DNA from: Pararhodonellum marinum
GTDB taxonomy: Bacteria > Bacteroidota > Bacteroidia > Cytophagales > Cyclobacteriaceae
Direction: 5' to 3'
Length of the DNA stretch: 64,000 nucleotides
NCBI RefSeq assembly: GCF_015354735.1
Contig: NZ_JACEFJ010000006.1
Coordinates: forward strand, 124,001-188,000
Under the pieces are notes generated by a model. That model was not told where the DNA came from. It made no database searches and worked only from the letters and a program-made list of their open reading frames with translations. Position 1 is the first letter of the stretch, and the number at the start of each line of letters is the position of its first letter. Below, one piece after another: positions 35,889-43,990 of this stretch. The translations under genes were made by a program, and so were the position numbers.

Positions 35889-36950
35889 TTATTGTTTCCA
35901 AATCCGACTATCTTCTGTAATGTGCCAAATCTGACCCGAATTATTGGATGGGGCAGATATTTTGAAGCGGGTTTTACTTACCTCAAATTCCGGTTTAATG
36001 CGAAGAGGCTGGTTCGGCATGGGTAAATCATTCAATTGAAAGGCGAAATGCCCATGTTCCTTGGCATAAGCATGCTGAAGGTGGTAAAGTACCCTTAGCT
36101 CGTCTTTGATGTATTCATCTGGATGGGGCTGAAAAACAACAGTTTGACTTCCCACAGGAGCATCCACAAATTGAACAAAACCCCAGTTTTCCGGCACGTG
36201 CATGTTGATCAATCCTTGTGGAGACCACACCCAGTTGTGTTCGGGAAGCGGTTTTCCTGTTTCACTGTCTCTAACCTTTTGGTAATCCCCGTCCACCATT
36301 TTTACTTCCCAATGCACTCTTGAAAAATTAATCCTCCATTGTTCCCCATCTTTGGGGGTTGAAAAGTTCGGGCCTTGTTGGGACAGGGCTTTCCAGGGAA
36401 TAGCCAGTTCCACGCTCCAATAGGCATCTTTATCAGTGGGATCATTCAATGTGCCCTCCAAATGGATCCCCTTCTTCAACCCTTTGATGTCCCAACCATT
36501 GATGGCCTTTCCCCCATTTCGGTAAGGTTTGCTCATCAATAAATCCCAAACTGCTCCCAATGCGTTGATCTCCAATTCGTAATAGAAATGGGTGTCCCCA
36601 TCTGGATCTATAAACACTTCTATGTCAGGGTCGTAGTAAATTACCTGCTCATCTTCTTCAATTTTGGCCCATAGGTGGGGTTCTTCCATCCATATTCCCA
36701 GATAAAGGTAATCAGCATCCCAGAGCATTTTCATCCTTGTTGCATAGGCAGGAGCAGGATTATGCTGCCCTTCTATGTCTACAAAATCCACAGACCAGTT
36801 GGCTAATTGCCAATCGCTTTCTTCCAGCTTTCCATCCATGATCAAACCCTTGTCTGACCTGTAGGCCACATAATTTTGCCGGTCAGAGGCCTGTTGGGCC
36901 CAAGAAAGGGAATGAAGCAAGCATGCTAAAACAAAAATCCAAACTTTCAT
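35889..36950 (-). CDS. Secreted carbohydrate-binding family 9-like protein
   Basis: A 353-aa protein with signal peptide (MKVWIFVLACLLHSLSWAQQ). The CBM9-like sandwich covers about 28-235: GKLEESDWQLANWSVDFVDI, MKMLWDADYLYLGIWMEEPH, YYDPDIEVFIDPDGDTHFYY, YWSVELAIPWKALS, and WRINFSRVHWEV. It probably binds a glycan outside the cell and works with the GHL10-like gene 8 nt downstream. A perfect palindrome (36970-36987) sits 20 nt upstream of the start. The C-terminal part (about 290-353) is not recognised. Confidence 0.88.
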   Translation of the reverse strand: MKVWIFVLACLLHSLSWAQQASDRQNYVAYRSDKGLIMDGKLEESDWQLANWSVDFVDIEGQHNPAPAYATRMKMLWDADYLYLGIWMEEPHLWAKIEEDEQVIYYDPDIEVFIDPDGDTHFYYELEINALGAVWDLLMSKPYRNGGKAINGWDIKGLKKGIHLEGTLNDPTDKDAYWSVELAIPWKALSQQGPNFSTPKDGEQWRINFSRVHWEVKMVDGDYQKVRDSETGKPLPEHNWVWSPQGLINMHVPENWGFVQFVDAPVGSQTVVFQPHPDEYIKDELRVLYHLQHAYAKEHGHFAFQLNDLPMPNQPLRIKPEFEVSKTRFKISAPSNNSGQIWHITEDSRIWKQ

Positions 36951-36969
36951 TTACTAATTTTTACAATAA

Positions 36970-36987
36970 TTGATTAATCTTAATCAA
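36970..36987. promoter_or_regulatory. Perfect palindrome TTGATTAA-TC-TTAATCAA upstream of the CBM9/GHL10 pair
   Basis: Two 8-bp arms (36970-36977 and 36980-36987) with a 2-bp centre, in the divergent gap 19 bp from the CBM9-like start and 133 bp from dgt. The symmetry and position fit an operator for a dimeric regulator. No regulator gene is adjacent. Confidence 0.6.
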
Positions 36988-37109
36988 TATATTTAAAAAA
37001 GTTGAAAGAACTAAAAGTGGGATGGTGAATTACATCAAAGGTGAATGTGCCATACATGAGGTAGCCAGAATATTTTCAGTTAGAAGTTAAATAATAGCCA
37101 GCCTATCCC

Positions 37110-37117
37110 TATTTTTG
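37110..37117 (+). promoter_or_regulatory. -7 box TATTTTTG, 3 nt before the dgt ATG
   Basis: Perfect TAnnTTTG ending 3 nt before the ATG at 37121, predicting a leaderless transcript. The -33 is not clear. Confidence 0.5.
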
Positions 37118-37120
37118 GGC

Positions 37121-38473
37121 ATGATGAAATGGGATACACTTTTGGGCTCGGAAAAATTAGCTCCCAAACAAATGGAAGGAAAGGAAATGCATTCTTTCAG
37201 AAGTGAGTTTGAAAAGGATTACGACAGGATCATTTTTTCAGCTCCTTTCAGAAATCTTCAGGATAAAACCCAAGTGTTTCCTCTCCCTGAACATGATTTT
37301 GTCCATACCCGCTTGACCCATAGCCTGGAGGTATCGAGTGTGGGGAGGTCTTTGGGAAAAACCGCCGGCGAACACCTGATCCAAAAATATCCGGAACTCT
37401 TAAACCAATCCCTGACCGCATCAGACTTTGGCGCTATTGTGGCCGCAGCATCCCTTACCCATGACATCGGCAATCCACCCTTTGGGCACGCAGGCGAAGA
37501 TGCCATTTCCGACTTCTTTAAATTCCACCCTTATGGACAAGTTTGGCAAAAACACCTGACAGCAGCAGAATGGCAGGACATGTGCCAATTTGAAGGCAAC
37601 GCGCAGGGATTTAGGTTGTTGGTGGCCAAAAACAAAGGCTTGAAAATTTCCAGTGCCACCTTGGCGGCTTTCACCAAATACCCAAGACCTTCGCAAATCC
37701 CCCATCAGGATCCCAAAAGAAGAAGCCAAAAGAAATATGGATTTTTTACAGATCAAAGAGGCACTTATGCGGACTTATCTGTTCAGTTGGGACTACAGGA
37801 AGTGGCTCAAGACTGCTATTTGCGGCATCCTTTGGCTTTTTTGGTAGAGGCAGCTGATGACATCTGTTACAGTATCATTGATCTGGAAGATGGCTGTACC
37901 ATGGGATTGGTGAGTTTGGAGGAAACCATTGAATTGTTATCGGAAATATTGAAAGACACTTTGGATCCCACCAAGCTTCAATCTTACGGAACCCAGGCAG
38001 AAAAACTGGCCATATTGAGGGCCATGTCCATCAATACTTTGGTGAATGAAGTGGTGGAGGCCTTTATTCAGGAGGAATGGGCCATGCTAGAAGGTACGTT
38101 CGATCAAGCACTGACCGACATCATTCCTTCGGCTGCTGCCCTTCAGAAAATCAGCACACTTTCCATTCAAAAAATTTACCGTTCCAAATCCGTCCTGGAA
38201 AAAGAGGCGGCGGGTTTTCAGGTCTTGGAAGGACTGCTTGAGGTCTTTTCGAAATGCCTATACCACCGCTTTTTTGACACCAAACTGTTTTCAGGAAAAG
38301 ACAAAAGCATCCTGAGACTGCTTCCCGAAAATTTTCCGGTCAAGGAGGAATACATCCATGGCAACCCATATATGTTGTTGAGGGAACTGATTGATTTTAT
38401 CTCTGGGATGACGGATAAATACGCGCTTTCTTTGTATCGGCGTGTAAAAGGAATTGCTTTCCCAGGTGCTTAG
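37121..38473 (+). CDS. dgt: dGTP triphosphohydrolase
   Basis: Hydrolyses dGTP to deoxyguanosine and triphosphate. About 450 aa with the HD-domain metal ligands: HTRLTHSLEVSSVGRSLG, SLTHDIGNPPFGHAGEDAI, then FLVEAADDICYSIIDLEDG carrying the third Asp. The ATG at 37121 is used; the in-frame TTG at 37115 lies inside the -7 box. An adjacent ATG at 37124 is equally possible. Single gene, divergent from the CBM9 pair and convergent with the next gene. Confidence 0.93.
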   Translation: MMKWDTLLGSEKLAPKQMEGKEMHSFRSEFEKDYDRIIFSAPFRNLQDKTQVFPLPEHDFVHTRLTHSLEVSSVGRSLGKTAGEHLIQKYPELLNQSLTASDFGAIVAAASLTHDIGNPPFGHAGEDAISDFFKFHPYGQVWQKHLTAAEWQDMCQFEGNAQGFRLLVAKNKGLKISSATLAAFTKYPRPSQIPHQDPKRRSQKKYGFFTDQRGTYADLSVQLGLQEVAQDCYLRHPLAFLVEAADDICYSIIDLEDGCTMGLVSLEETIELLSEILKDTLDPTKLQSYGTQAEKLAILRAMSINTLVNEVVEAFIQEEWAMLEGTFDQALTDIIPSAAALQKISTLSIQKIYRSKSVLEKEAAGFQVLEGLLEVFSKCLYHRFFDTKLFSGKDKSILRLLPENFPVKEEYIHGNPYMLLRELIDFISGMTDKYALSLYRRVKGIAFPGA

Positions 38474-38498
38474 CTCTGATTTGAACTGGATTTTAGAC

Positions 38499-39050
38499 TT
38501 AAAACCACCTACCAAAAATGATTTTGATACCGAGGTGATTTCCCCACTTAGTGTGGCCATTGTCGTAAGCGAAATAAGTCCCTCCTAGCTGAAGCCCGAA
38601 TGATAGGGCAAAATCATTATCAAATAGCAAGTTATAGCCAGGTTCAATCCAAAGTCCAACATTATTATGCTCTTCTATCCTGTTTCTAGTAAAGCTTACT
38701 ATAGGAGCAACGAAAAACCCTTGTGAACTTTCTTTTACTACTTCCTTTGACTTAAAAAAAATGGGCAGCGCGGTCTCGAAACCAAAGTGACTTATTTCAT
38801 TGCCTTCATTTCTTATCCCAAGATTTAATATCGATGTAAACCTGATGTCCATTCTTTTGGTTAGGGGTCTTTGATAGACAAGCGGCAAAATATTGATGTC
38901 CAATTCTCCTTTCTCATAGAATGGCTCAACTGTCAAACTCGGGTTTATGCCGATGAAATTGTACTTTTTTTCATCTTGGGCATTTAGTGTAATGCCATAA
39001 AAAACCAGGATAGGTACAAGAAATACAATATGTTTTAAATTTTTTTTCAA
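38499..39050 (-). CDS. Outer membrane beta-barrel protein of unknown family (TTG start)
   Basis: A 183-aa protein with a good signal peptide (LKKNLKHIVFLVPILVFYGI, cut near LNAQ) and alternating amphipathic strands (LNLGIRNEGNEISHFGFETA, WIEPGYNLLFDNDFALSFGL) ending in aromatic residues (LGIKIIFGRWF), as expected for a barrel. No family name recognised. The only start that keeps the signal peptide is TTG (39048-39050); no in-frame ATG lies upstream before the frame leaves sense. It marks the beginning of an AT-richer accessory stretch. Confidence 0.72.
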   Translation of the reverse strand: MKKNLKHIVFLVPILVFYGITLNAQDEKKYNFIGINPSLTVEPFYEKGELDINILPLVYQRPLTKRMDIRFTSILNLGIRNEGNEISHFGFETALPIFFKSKEVVKESSQGFFVAPIVSFTRNRIEEHNNVGLWIEPGYNLLFDNDFALSFGLQLGGTYFAYDNGHTKWGNHLGIKIIFGRWF

Positions 39051-39208
39051 TACCTTTTTGACTTTTTCCTTTGGATGAGGGTCAAGGTGAGGTGCAGATG
39101 GTAAAAATACAACTTCCTGTCAACTGAGAACAAGTTAATAAAAAAAATTAAAACCCTTTTTTGACAGAAAGCCGGCTGGGCCTCTCCAAAACTTTGGTTT
39201 AAATCCAA

Positions 39209-39838
39209 TTAATACAAATTGGTCTTTTCATCATTTTTTATTCTTGCATCTAGTTCTTCTTGAGAGATATCGAGTTTTGCATGGTCAATCAAGGTTTTGG
39301 CCAAGGAAGATACTGTTCGCTCTACGTTGTCATCGGTCTTCATCCACAAGTTGGATCGGATGATACACTTGGCACAGTGCATGAAGGCCTCTTTTACCTG
39401 CACAATGATGGCAAGGGAGGGTGTTTTGCCTTGACAGGACAATAACTCCAAAACCCTGTCATCTGTCACTATTTTGGCTTCACCATTTACTCTTAGGGTT
39501 TCTTTGATACCCGGTATAAAAAAAATCAGACCTATGTTCGGATTCTGAAGGATATTACTTAAAGTATCTGCTTTACGGTTTCCTGGTCGATCCGGAATAG
39601 CAAGCATCTTATCATTCAAAATTTTTACAAATCCTGCAGGGTCGCCTTTTGGTGATACATCAAAGTTACCTTTTGAGTCAGCGGTTGCCACGGTAATAAA
39701 AGGTGATTTTTCAATAAAATTTTTGCAGTGCGTGTCAATGTAATTGATTGTTTTCCTGATCACCACCTCATTGGGGTATCCCATGATGTCACGGAGTTCT
39801 TTCTCTGTGCCGATAATTTTTTCGAAGGTCCACTCCAT
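39209..39838 (-). CDS. PPOX-class FMN flavoprotein (MSMEG_1061-like)
   Basis: A 209-aa cytosolic protein of the pyridoxamine-5'-phosphate-oxidase fold. SPFITVATADSKGNFDVSPK, GDPAGFVKILNDKMLAIPDR and NIGLIFFIPGIKETLRVNGE are FMN-binding segments of this class, and the C-terminal CAKCIIRSNLW matches the MSMEG_1061 subgroup. It may reduce a cofactor-F420-independent substrate in this host; the substrate is unknown. Not PdxH: the C-terminal PLP-binding motif is absent. Neighbour of an SRPBCC gene on the same strand (118-nt gap). Confidence 0.87.
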   Translation of the reverse strand: MEWTFEKIIGTEKELRDIMGYPNEVVIRKTINYIDTHCKNFIEKSPFITVATADSKGNFDVSPKGDPAGFVKILNDKMLAIPDRPGNRKADTLSNILQNPNIGLIFFIPGIKETLRVNGEAKIVTDDRVLELLSCQGKTPSLAIIVQVKEAFMHCAKCIIRSNLWMKTDDNVERTVSSLAKTLIDHAKLDISQEELDARIKNDEKTNLY

Positions 39839-39956
39839 AGATTTATAGGTTTGAGTCCAGGATAAAGGTCAGCATATTTTGACAAGCATTGAAAAAAAAC
39901 TTTATAATCCTTCCAAATCGATATGGATAAAACAATGTTTTAAATACTGACCGTTT

Positions 39957-40418
39957 TTATTCCTTTCCAAGGATTCCATTCGGCCTCATAAAATCAAATG
40001 CACCCTTGCGAAGGGATATGCCATATTCCAGATAGGCTTTCAAACATGCAAGAAAATTTGCCCAGCCTTCTGTATTGCTGATCAGCCATTTCAGGTTGTC
40101 TTCATTAAAGGACTTTCCGTCTTCAGTTACCTTTACCAAGGTGCTGCTATCTGATTGTTCTTCCAAGATGATCGTTACTTTGGTTTCTTGGTCCCAAACA
40201 AATGAAACTGATTGATTGGTTTTTATCTTAATTTCTTTAACAGTGAATTGATCCGGAAATTCGGGAAACTTCCAAATCAGCTCTTTTCCGGTTTCCATTC
40301 GACCGTTGCTTTCAGAAATGAAATACCTTGTCATTTTTTCGGGATTTACAATCCCTTCAAAAACCACTTCCACCGGTTTTTGAATTTGAATGGCTGCTTT
40401 GGAGATTAGCTTTATCAT
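39957..40418 (-). CDS. SRPBCC/AHSA1-like protein
   Basis: A 153-aa single START/Bet v1-like domain: KAAIQIQKPVEVVFEGIVNP, MTRYFISESNGRMETGKELI, then TEGWANFLACLKAYLEYGI, which is the helix typical of activator-of-Hsp90 (AHSA1) C-domain-like proteins. Such proteins bind small hydrophobic ligands; the role here is unknown. Same strand as the PPOX gene, 356 nt from the PIN gene upstream. Confidence 0.85.
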   Translation of the reverse strand: MIKLISKAAIQIQKPVEVVFEGIVNPEKMTRYFISESNGRMETGKELIWKFPEFPDQFTVKEIKIKTNQSVSFVWDQETKVTIILEEQSDSSTLVKVTEDGKSFNEDNLKWLISNTEGWANFLACLKAYLEYGISLRKGAFDFMRPNGILGKE

Positions 40419-40774
40419 GGTTTTTTTCGATGGGCTTATTTTTCATTCCATAATTGGCACTTCTTCCTTCTGAAGTTTTTTTTGGAGAATTTTTTTGTCT
40501 ATCAAATGTTGATATCATGGATAGGTGAATCAGTTGAACACTTATCAATCTTTACCCCTTTAGAGAAAGTCAATTTTTCATCCAATCCATCCAATAGCTT
40601 TAACAATTGTGATTTTTTGTCTTCAATTTAAGGGAGTTTCAGCAATTGTATAATAAGCATTAAACGTTACAATTTTTGCCTCGAATAAACGTGGTTTTCG
40701 TTGAATAAAACTCCTCCATTTTTTCTGAAAATGGCCAATATAGGATCCAATGTAAAATCGTGCTTATGTATTTT
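40419..40774. other. 356-nt AT-rich gap
   Basis: No credible gene. A small hairpin CCATTTT-ttctg-AAAATGG (40716-40734) lies behind the PIN gene and might help end the toxin-antitoxin transcript, though its T run is weak. No other structure was recognised. Confidence 0.5.
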
Positions 40775-41338
40775 TTACAATAACGAATGCAAGTAATTTG
40801 CAGAATCAATCAGTCCATTTTTGCGAAATCGCTCCAATATCTCAAATTCATCAAGATTTGGATTGGATCTGTTCATTACCAATGCCCTGAAAGCTTCCAA
40901 TGCAATGTCGTTATTTAGGTCAATGGTATCAGTGATAAAATCATCGGCGTTTTTTGCCGATAAGCCAAAGCTAGCTAAATACGTTTCGGGAAAATCTTTC
41001 AGGTTATTTGTAACGACAATGTTTGCATTCGTTTTAATTGCAGCCGCTAAAACATGCCTGTCTTTCTCGTCTGGCAATACTAAAGAATCAACTAGTGACT
41101 CATAATTATCGACCAAGGCATCGGGGAAGGCAAGCTGGGCTTTGTTCAGTCTCTTTTTAATTTCTTCATCTGGAATACCCTTATGTTTCATGACGTTTTC
41201 CCACTCCAAAAATATATGTTTAGTCCATTTTGGAGTAAAAAGATCATAGGAAGCAAACCAAAATAGTAGATCTCTGATATCTATGGGATAAATTACATTG
41301 GTATCAAGAACGCATGTAAACCTGACACTATGAGTCAT
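40775..41338 (-). CDS. PIN-domain putative toxin ribonuclease
   Basis: A 187-aa protein with the PIN acidic residues: Asp12 in CVLDTNVIYP, Glu in FLEWENVM, Asp in LPDEKDRHVLAAAIKTNANI, and NNLKDFP. Most PIN proteins are Mg2+-dependent RNases of toxin-antitoxin pairs. It starts 11 bases inside the upstream HTH gene, the usual coupling of antitoxin and toxin. The C-terminal 60 residues (FRALVMNRSNPNLDEFEILE) form a helical extension beyond the PIN core. Target RNA unknown. Confidence 0.85.
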   Translation of the reverse strand: MTHSVRFTCVLDTNVIYPIDIRDLLFWFASYDLFTPKWTKHIFLEWENVMKHKGIPDEEIKKRLNKAQLAFPDALVDNYESLVDSLVLPDEKDRHVLAAAIKTNANIVVTNNLKDFPETYLASFGLSAKNADDFITDTIDLNNDIALEAFRALVMNRSNPNLDEFEILERFRKNGLIDSANYLHSLL

Positions 41339-41783
41339 ACAACCCTGATTCCTCGTCTGACTTCATGATTTCTATCAATAATTTCCGTTGCTCTAGTTTG
41401 ATTTTTCTCTTGAAGTCTAGTAAATCTTGGTATTTAATTCTTCTGTGTTTTCCAACTTTTGCAAAGGCAATTTCCCCGCTTTCAAGAAGTTTTATCAAAT
41501 GTGGTCTTGAACAACCCAGTATTTCTGCAGCTGCTTGAGTCGTAATTTCCGTTGCTACAGGCACAATAGATACCAGTTTGCCCTTACCGGTTTCCTTTAG
41601 TATTTTGGCCAGAAGTTGCAATGCCTTCAAGGAAACCTTTATCTTTTCATTCGTTTCTTTAATTTCAATTTCAGGGTAATCAGAATGAATTTGGTCCAAT
41701 GCAGTGGCTAAGGCATCATAGGATTCCATTGCTACTTTTTGTTCTTCTTTGGATGGTCTTTCCGTTTTTTCATTAATGTACAT
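41328..41783 (-). CDS. Excisionase/MerR-type HTH putative antitoxin
   Basis: A 151-aa protein: an N-terminal helical part (YDALATALDQIHSDYPEIEI) and a helix-turn-helix at about 80-116, TTQAAAEILGCSRPHLIKLL followed by ESGEIAFAKVGKHRRI, of the excisionase type. Such proteins precede PIN toxins in a known class of pairs and should act as antitoxin and autorepressor. The 11-nt overlap with the PIN gene supports this. A TATATTTG box (41803-41810) and TTCG repeats lie upstream. Confidence 0.85.
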   Translation of the reverse strand: MYINEKTERPSKEEQKVAMESYDALATALDQIHSDYPEIEIKETNEKIKVSLKALQLLAKILKETGKGKLVSIVPVATEITTQAAAEILGCSRPHLIKLLESGEIAFAKVGKHRRIKYQDLLDFKRKIKLEQRKLLIEIMKSDEESGLYDS

Positions 41784-41802
41784 ATTAACTTGCTTTAATA
41801 AT

Positions 41803-41842
41803 CAAATATACGAAATATTCGAAAAGCCATTCGTTTGTTTCG
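41803..41842 (-). promoter_or_regulatory. Promoter/operator of the HTH-PIN pair
   Basis: TATATTTG on the minus strand (41803-41810), followed upstream by CGAA-ata-TTCG (41811-41821) and further TTCG/CGAG copies to about 41842. The repeats occupy the spacer expected between -33 and -7, a good place for autorepression. Confidence 0.5.
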
Positions 41843-41868
41843 AGTAAAAAACTTTCAGTTTTCCAGCC

Positions 41869-42876
41869 CTAGTCCTCTGCATCATAGGGCTCCATGATGC
41901 AGCGAACAGAAAATCCAGCCCGCTTCATGACGAAAAATCTTCCCGCTGTCGGATCTGAAGTGCCTACAACAAAAGAACTGGCTTCTAGGGAAGTAGGAAC
42001 GGCCGTTGATGACCAAAAATAAGCCACACCACCAAGCCCCTGAAAAGACCCATCAATTTCACGAAACCCAGCCCCATAGGCAGAAAAACCACTTTCGTTG
42101 GTAGCGTCAGCGTTAGGACTGCTCCAGAATTCCAATCCGGGATACTTAAGTTTTCCTCCCGCTATGCTGTTGCCACCCAAAAAATCAATTAATGCGAACC
42201 ATTCTTCCTCAGTAGGAATCCGATACCCGTCAGGACAGATGCCCCTTTCATCGGTTACTGCAAAGTGATTGTAAAGCTTGCCATAGATCATGCCATTTTC
42301 AGGATCGTCATCGAAATCCCAACTCCCTGCATCATCTACAATTCCTGCTTCTTGAATAATAGGCTCCCCATTGTTAAAATGAGCAGTCTTTAAATTTTCC
42401 GTTAACCAAACTTGTCTACCTATGACCAAGGGGCGATAAATATGGTTATCAAAGTCGCTTACCGTGCTTCCAGGTTCAGGAAAAGGCCTTAGCGTAGTAA
42501 AAGAAATCTCATCACCATAGGCTGTGCCCTTTACATTGGTGGCATAGGCCCTCAAGTAATATTTGGTATTCGGTTCAAGTCCGGTTATTTCACTTAAAAA
42601 ATCGCCTTCGCCCGACCCATCGATAGTCCTTGAGTCATCGATGGTAGGATTTTGGCTGGTACTCCAACTTACTCCACGCTCAGTGATATCACTACCGCCA
42701 TTTGAGGTAATCGTACTCTCACTTGTAGCGTTGGTTTGTAAAAAATCAATTATTTCCACGGTGGTTACGGTTGGTAATTGCGTATCATCAATTTCTTTTT
42801 CACAAGCGATTAGCATTCCACTTAGCAGAATAATGGGTATAAATCTGGCAACAACTTCAATCTTTGATGTTTTCAT
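41869..42876 (-). CDS. FISUMP-domain lipoprotein
   Basis: A 335-aa protein with a lipoprotein signal (FIPIILLSGMLIACEKEID, lipobox LIAC), a fibronectin-III-like sandwich at about 35-130 (GVSWSTSQNPTIDDSRTIDG, TKYYLRAYATNVKGTAYGDE) and a FISUMP (Fibrobacter succinogenes major paralogous) domain: VWLTENLKTAHFNNGEPI, ICPDGYRIPTEEEWFALID, GYRIP being diagnostic, ending FSVRCIMEPYD. Surface protein of unknown function, common in Bacteroidota as multiple paralogues. Confidence 0.9.
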   Translation of the reverse strand: MKTSKIEVVARFIPIILLSGMLIACEKEIDDTQLPTVTTVEIIDFLQTNATSESTITSNGGSDITERGVSWSTSQNPTIDDSRTIDGSGEGDFLSEITGLEPNTKYYLRAYATNVKGTAYGDEISFTTLRPFPEPGSTVSDFDNHIYRPLVIGRQVWLTENLKTAHFNNGEPIIQEAGIVDDAGSWDFDDDPENGMIYGKLYNHFAVTDERGICPDGYRIPTEEEWFALIDFLGGNSIAGGKLKYPGLEFWSSPNADATNESGFSAYGAGFREIDGSFQGLGGVAYFWSSTAVPTSLEASSFVVGTSDPTAGRFFVMKRAGFSVRCIMEPYDAED

Positions 42877-43129
42877 TGATTTTTCCTTGCTTTTGGTTTT
42901 TATAATAAAAAATCTGTTTTACTAGATAAGAGCATAAAATTTCTGTCAGTTAAAACTAATCTTTTTTTGATTAATGGTCAAATTAGTCTTTATAATCCAT
43001 GTAATAGAAACGGAATACAGATTATCAGGGTTGGAAAGTATTCACTATCCAAAATGAAAAAATTGCCTTAACCAGTAAATTTTCCATAATTTTACTGCGC
43101 TTATCTTTACATTTTATCAATAGAGCCTA

Positions 43130-43984
43130 GTGAAAACTGCTATCCTGCTTATACAGTGCAAAGACCAAAAAGGAATCGTGGCCGCTGTTTCGGAATTTTT
43201 GTTTGCCCACAGAGGGAATATCCTTGAAATAGATCAACATGTGGATCAGGAACTGGGCATGTTTTTTATGCGGGCGGCATGGGAACTGGAGAGTTTTGCG
43301 ATTCCGCCTAGCGACATTTCGAGCCTTTTTGCCGAAAAAGTAGCAGGCCGCTTTGAGATGCAGTTTGATCTGCACTTTAACTTCCCCAAACCGAAAATGG
43401 CCCTTTTTGTATCTAAATTGTCCCATTGCCTTTTTGATATCCTCAGCAGGTATTATTCGGGGCAGTTTGGGGTGCACATTCCTTTGGTGATTTCCAACCA
43501 TACGGATTTAAAACGGGTGGTAGAGGCTTTCAGAATTCCATTCTTTCATATTCCCATCGATAAAAACAACAAAGCGGAACAGGAACAAAAGCAACTTGAC
43601 TTGCTTCAGGAGCATGAAGTTGATTTTATCGTGTTGGCCAGGTATATGCAGATCCTCAGTGGAAAGTTTATCCAAGCTTACCCAAACAAGATCATCAACA
43701 TCCACCATTCCTTTTTGCCTGCTTTTGTAGGCGCCAAACCCTATCATGCAGCCTATGAAAGGGGTGTCAAAATCATTGGGGCAACTGCCCACTATGTGAC
43801 GGAAGAACTCGACGCAGGTCCTATCATCGAACAGGAAGTAGCCCGGGTCAGGCACCACAATACCATTCCTGATTTGGTGCAGATTGGTCAGGATGTGGAA
43901 AAAGTCGTTTTGTCAAAAGCCATCAAATACCATTTGGAAAGGAAAGTGCTGGCCTTTGGTAATAAAACGGTGATTTTTTATTGA
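43130..43984 (+). CDS. purU: Formyltetrahydrofolate deformylase (GTG start)
   Basis: Releases formate from 10-formyl-THF, balancing the one-carbon pool. The 284-aa protein has an N-terminal ACT domain (AILLIQCKDQKGIVAAVSEF) and a formyltransferase-type domain with KIINIHHSFLPAFVGAKPYH (catalytic Asn and His) and DAGPIIEQEV (catalytic Asp). The start is GTG at 43130; no in-frame ATG precedes the ACT motif. The final six residues (FGNKTVIFY) match the family. Convergent with CotH, 6-nt gap. Confidence 0.95.
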   Translation: MKTAILLIQCKDQKGIVAAVSEFLFAHRGNILEIDQHVDQELGMFFMRAAWELESFAIPPSDISSLFAEKVAGRFEMQFDLHFNFPKPKMALFVSKLSHCLFDILSRYYSGQFGVHIPLVISNHTDLKRVVEAFRIPFFHIPIDKNNKAEQEQKQLDLLQEHEVDFIVLARYMQILSGKFIQAYPNKIINIHHSFLPAFVGAKPYHAAYERGVKIIGATAHYVTEELDAGPIIEQEVARVRHHNTIPDLVQIGQDVEKVVLSKAIKYHLERKVLAFGNKTVIFY

Positions 43985-43990
43985 ATTGGA

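Noticed and set aside
40357-40548. 63-codon frame upstream of the SRPBCC gene
   Set aside because: Overlaps the SRPBCC start in another frame, no family resemblance.
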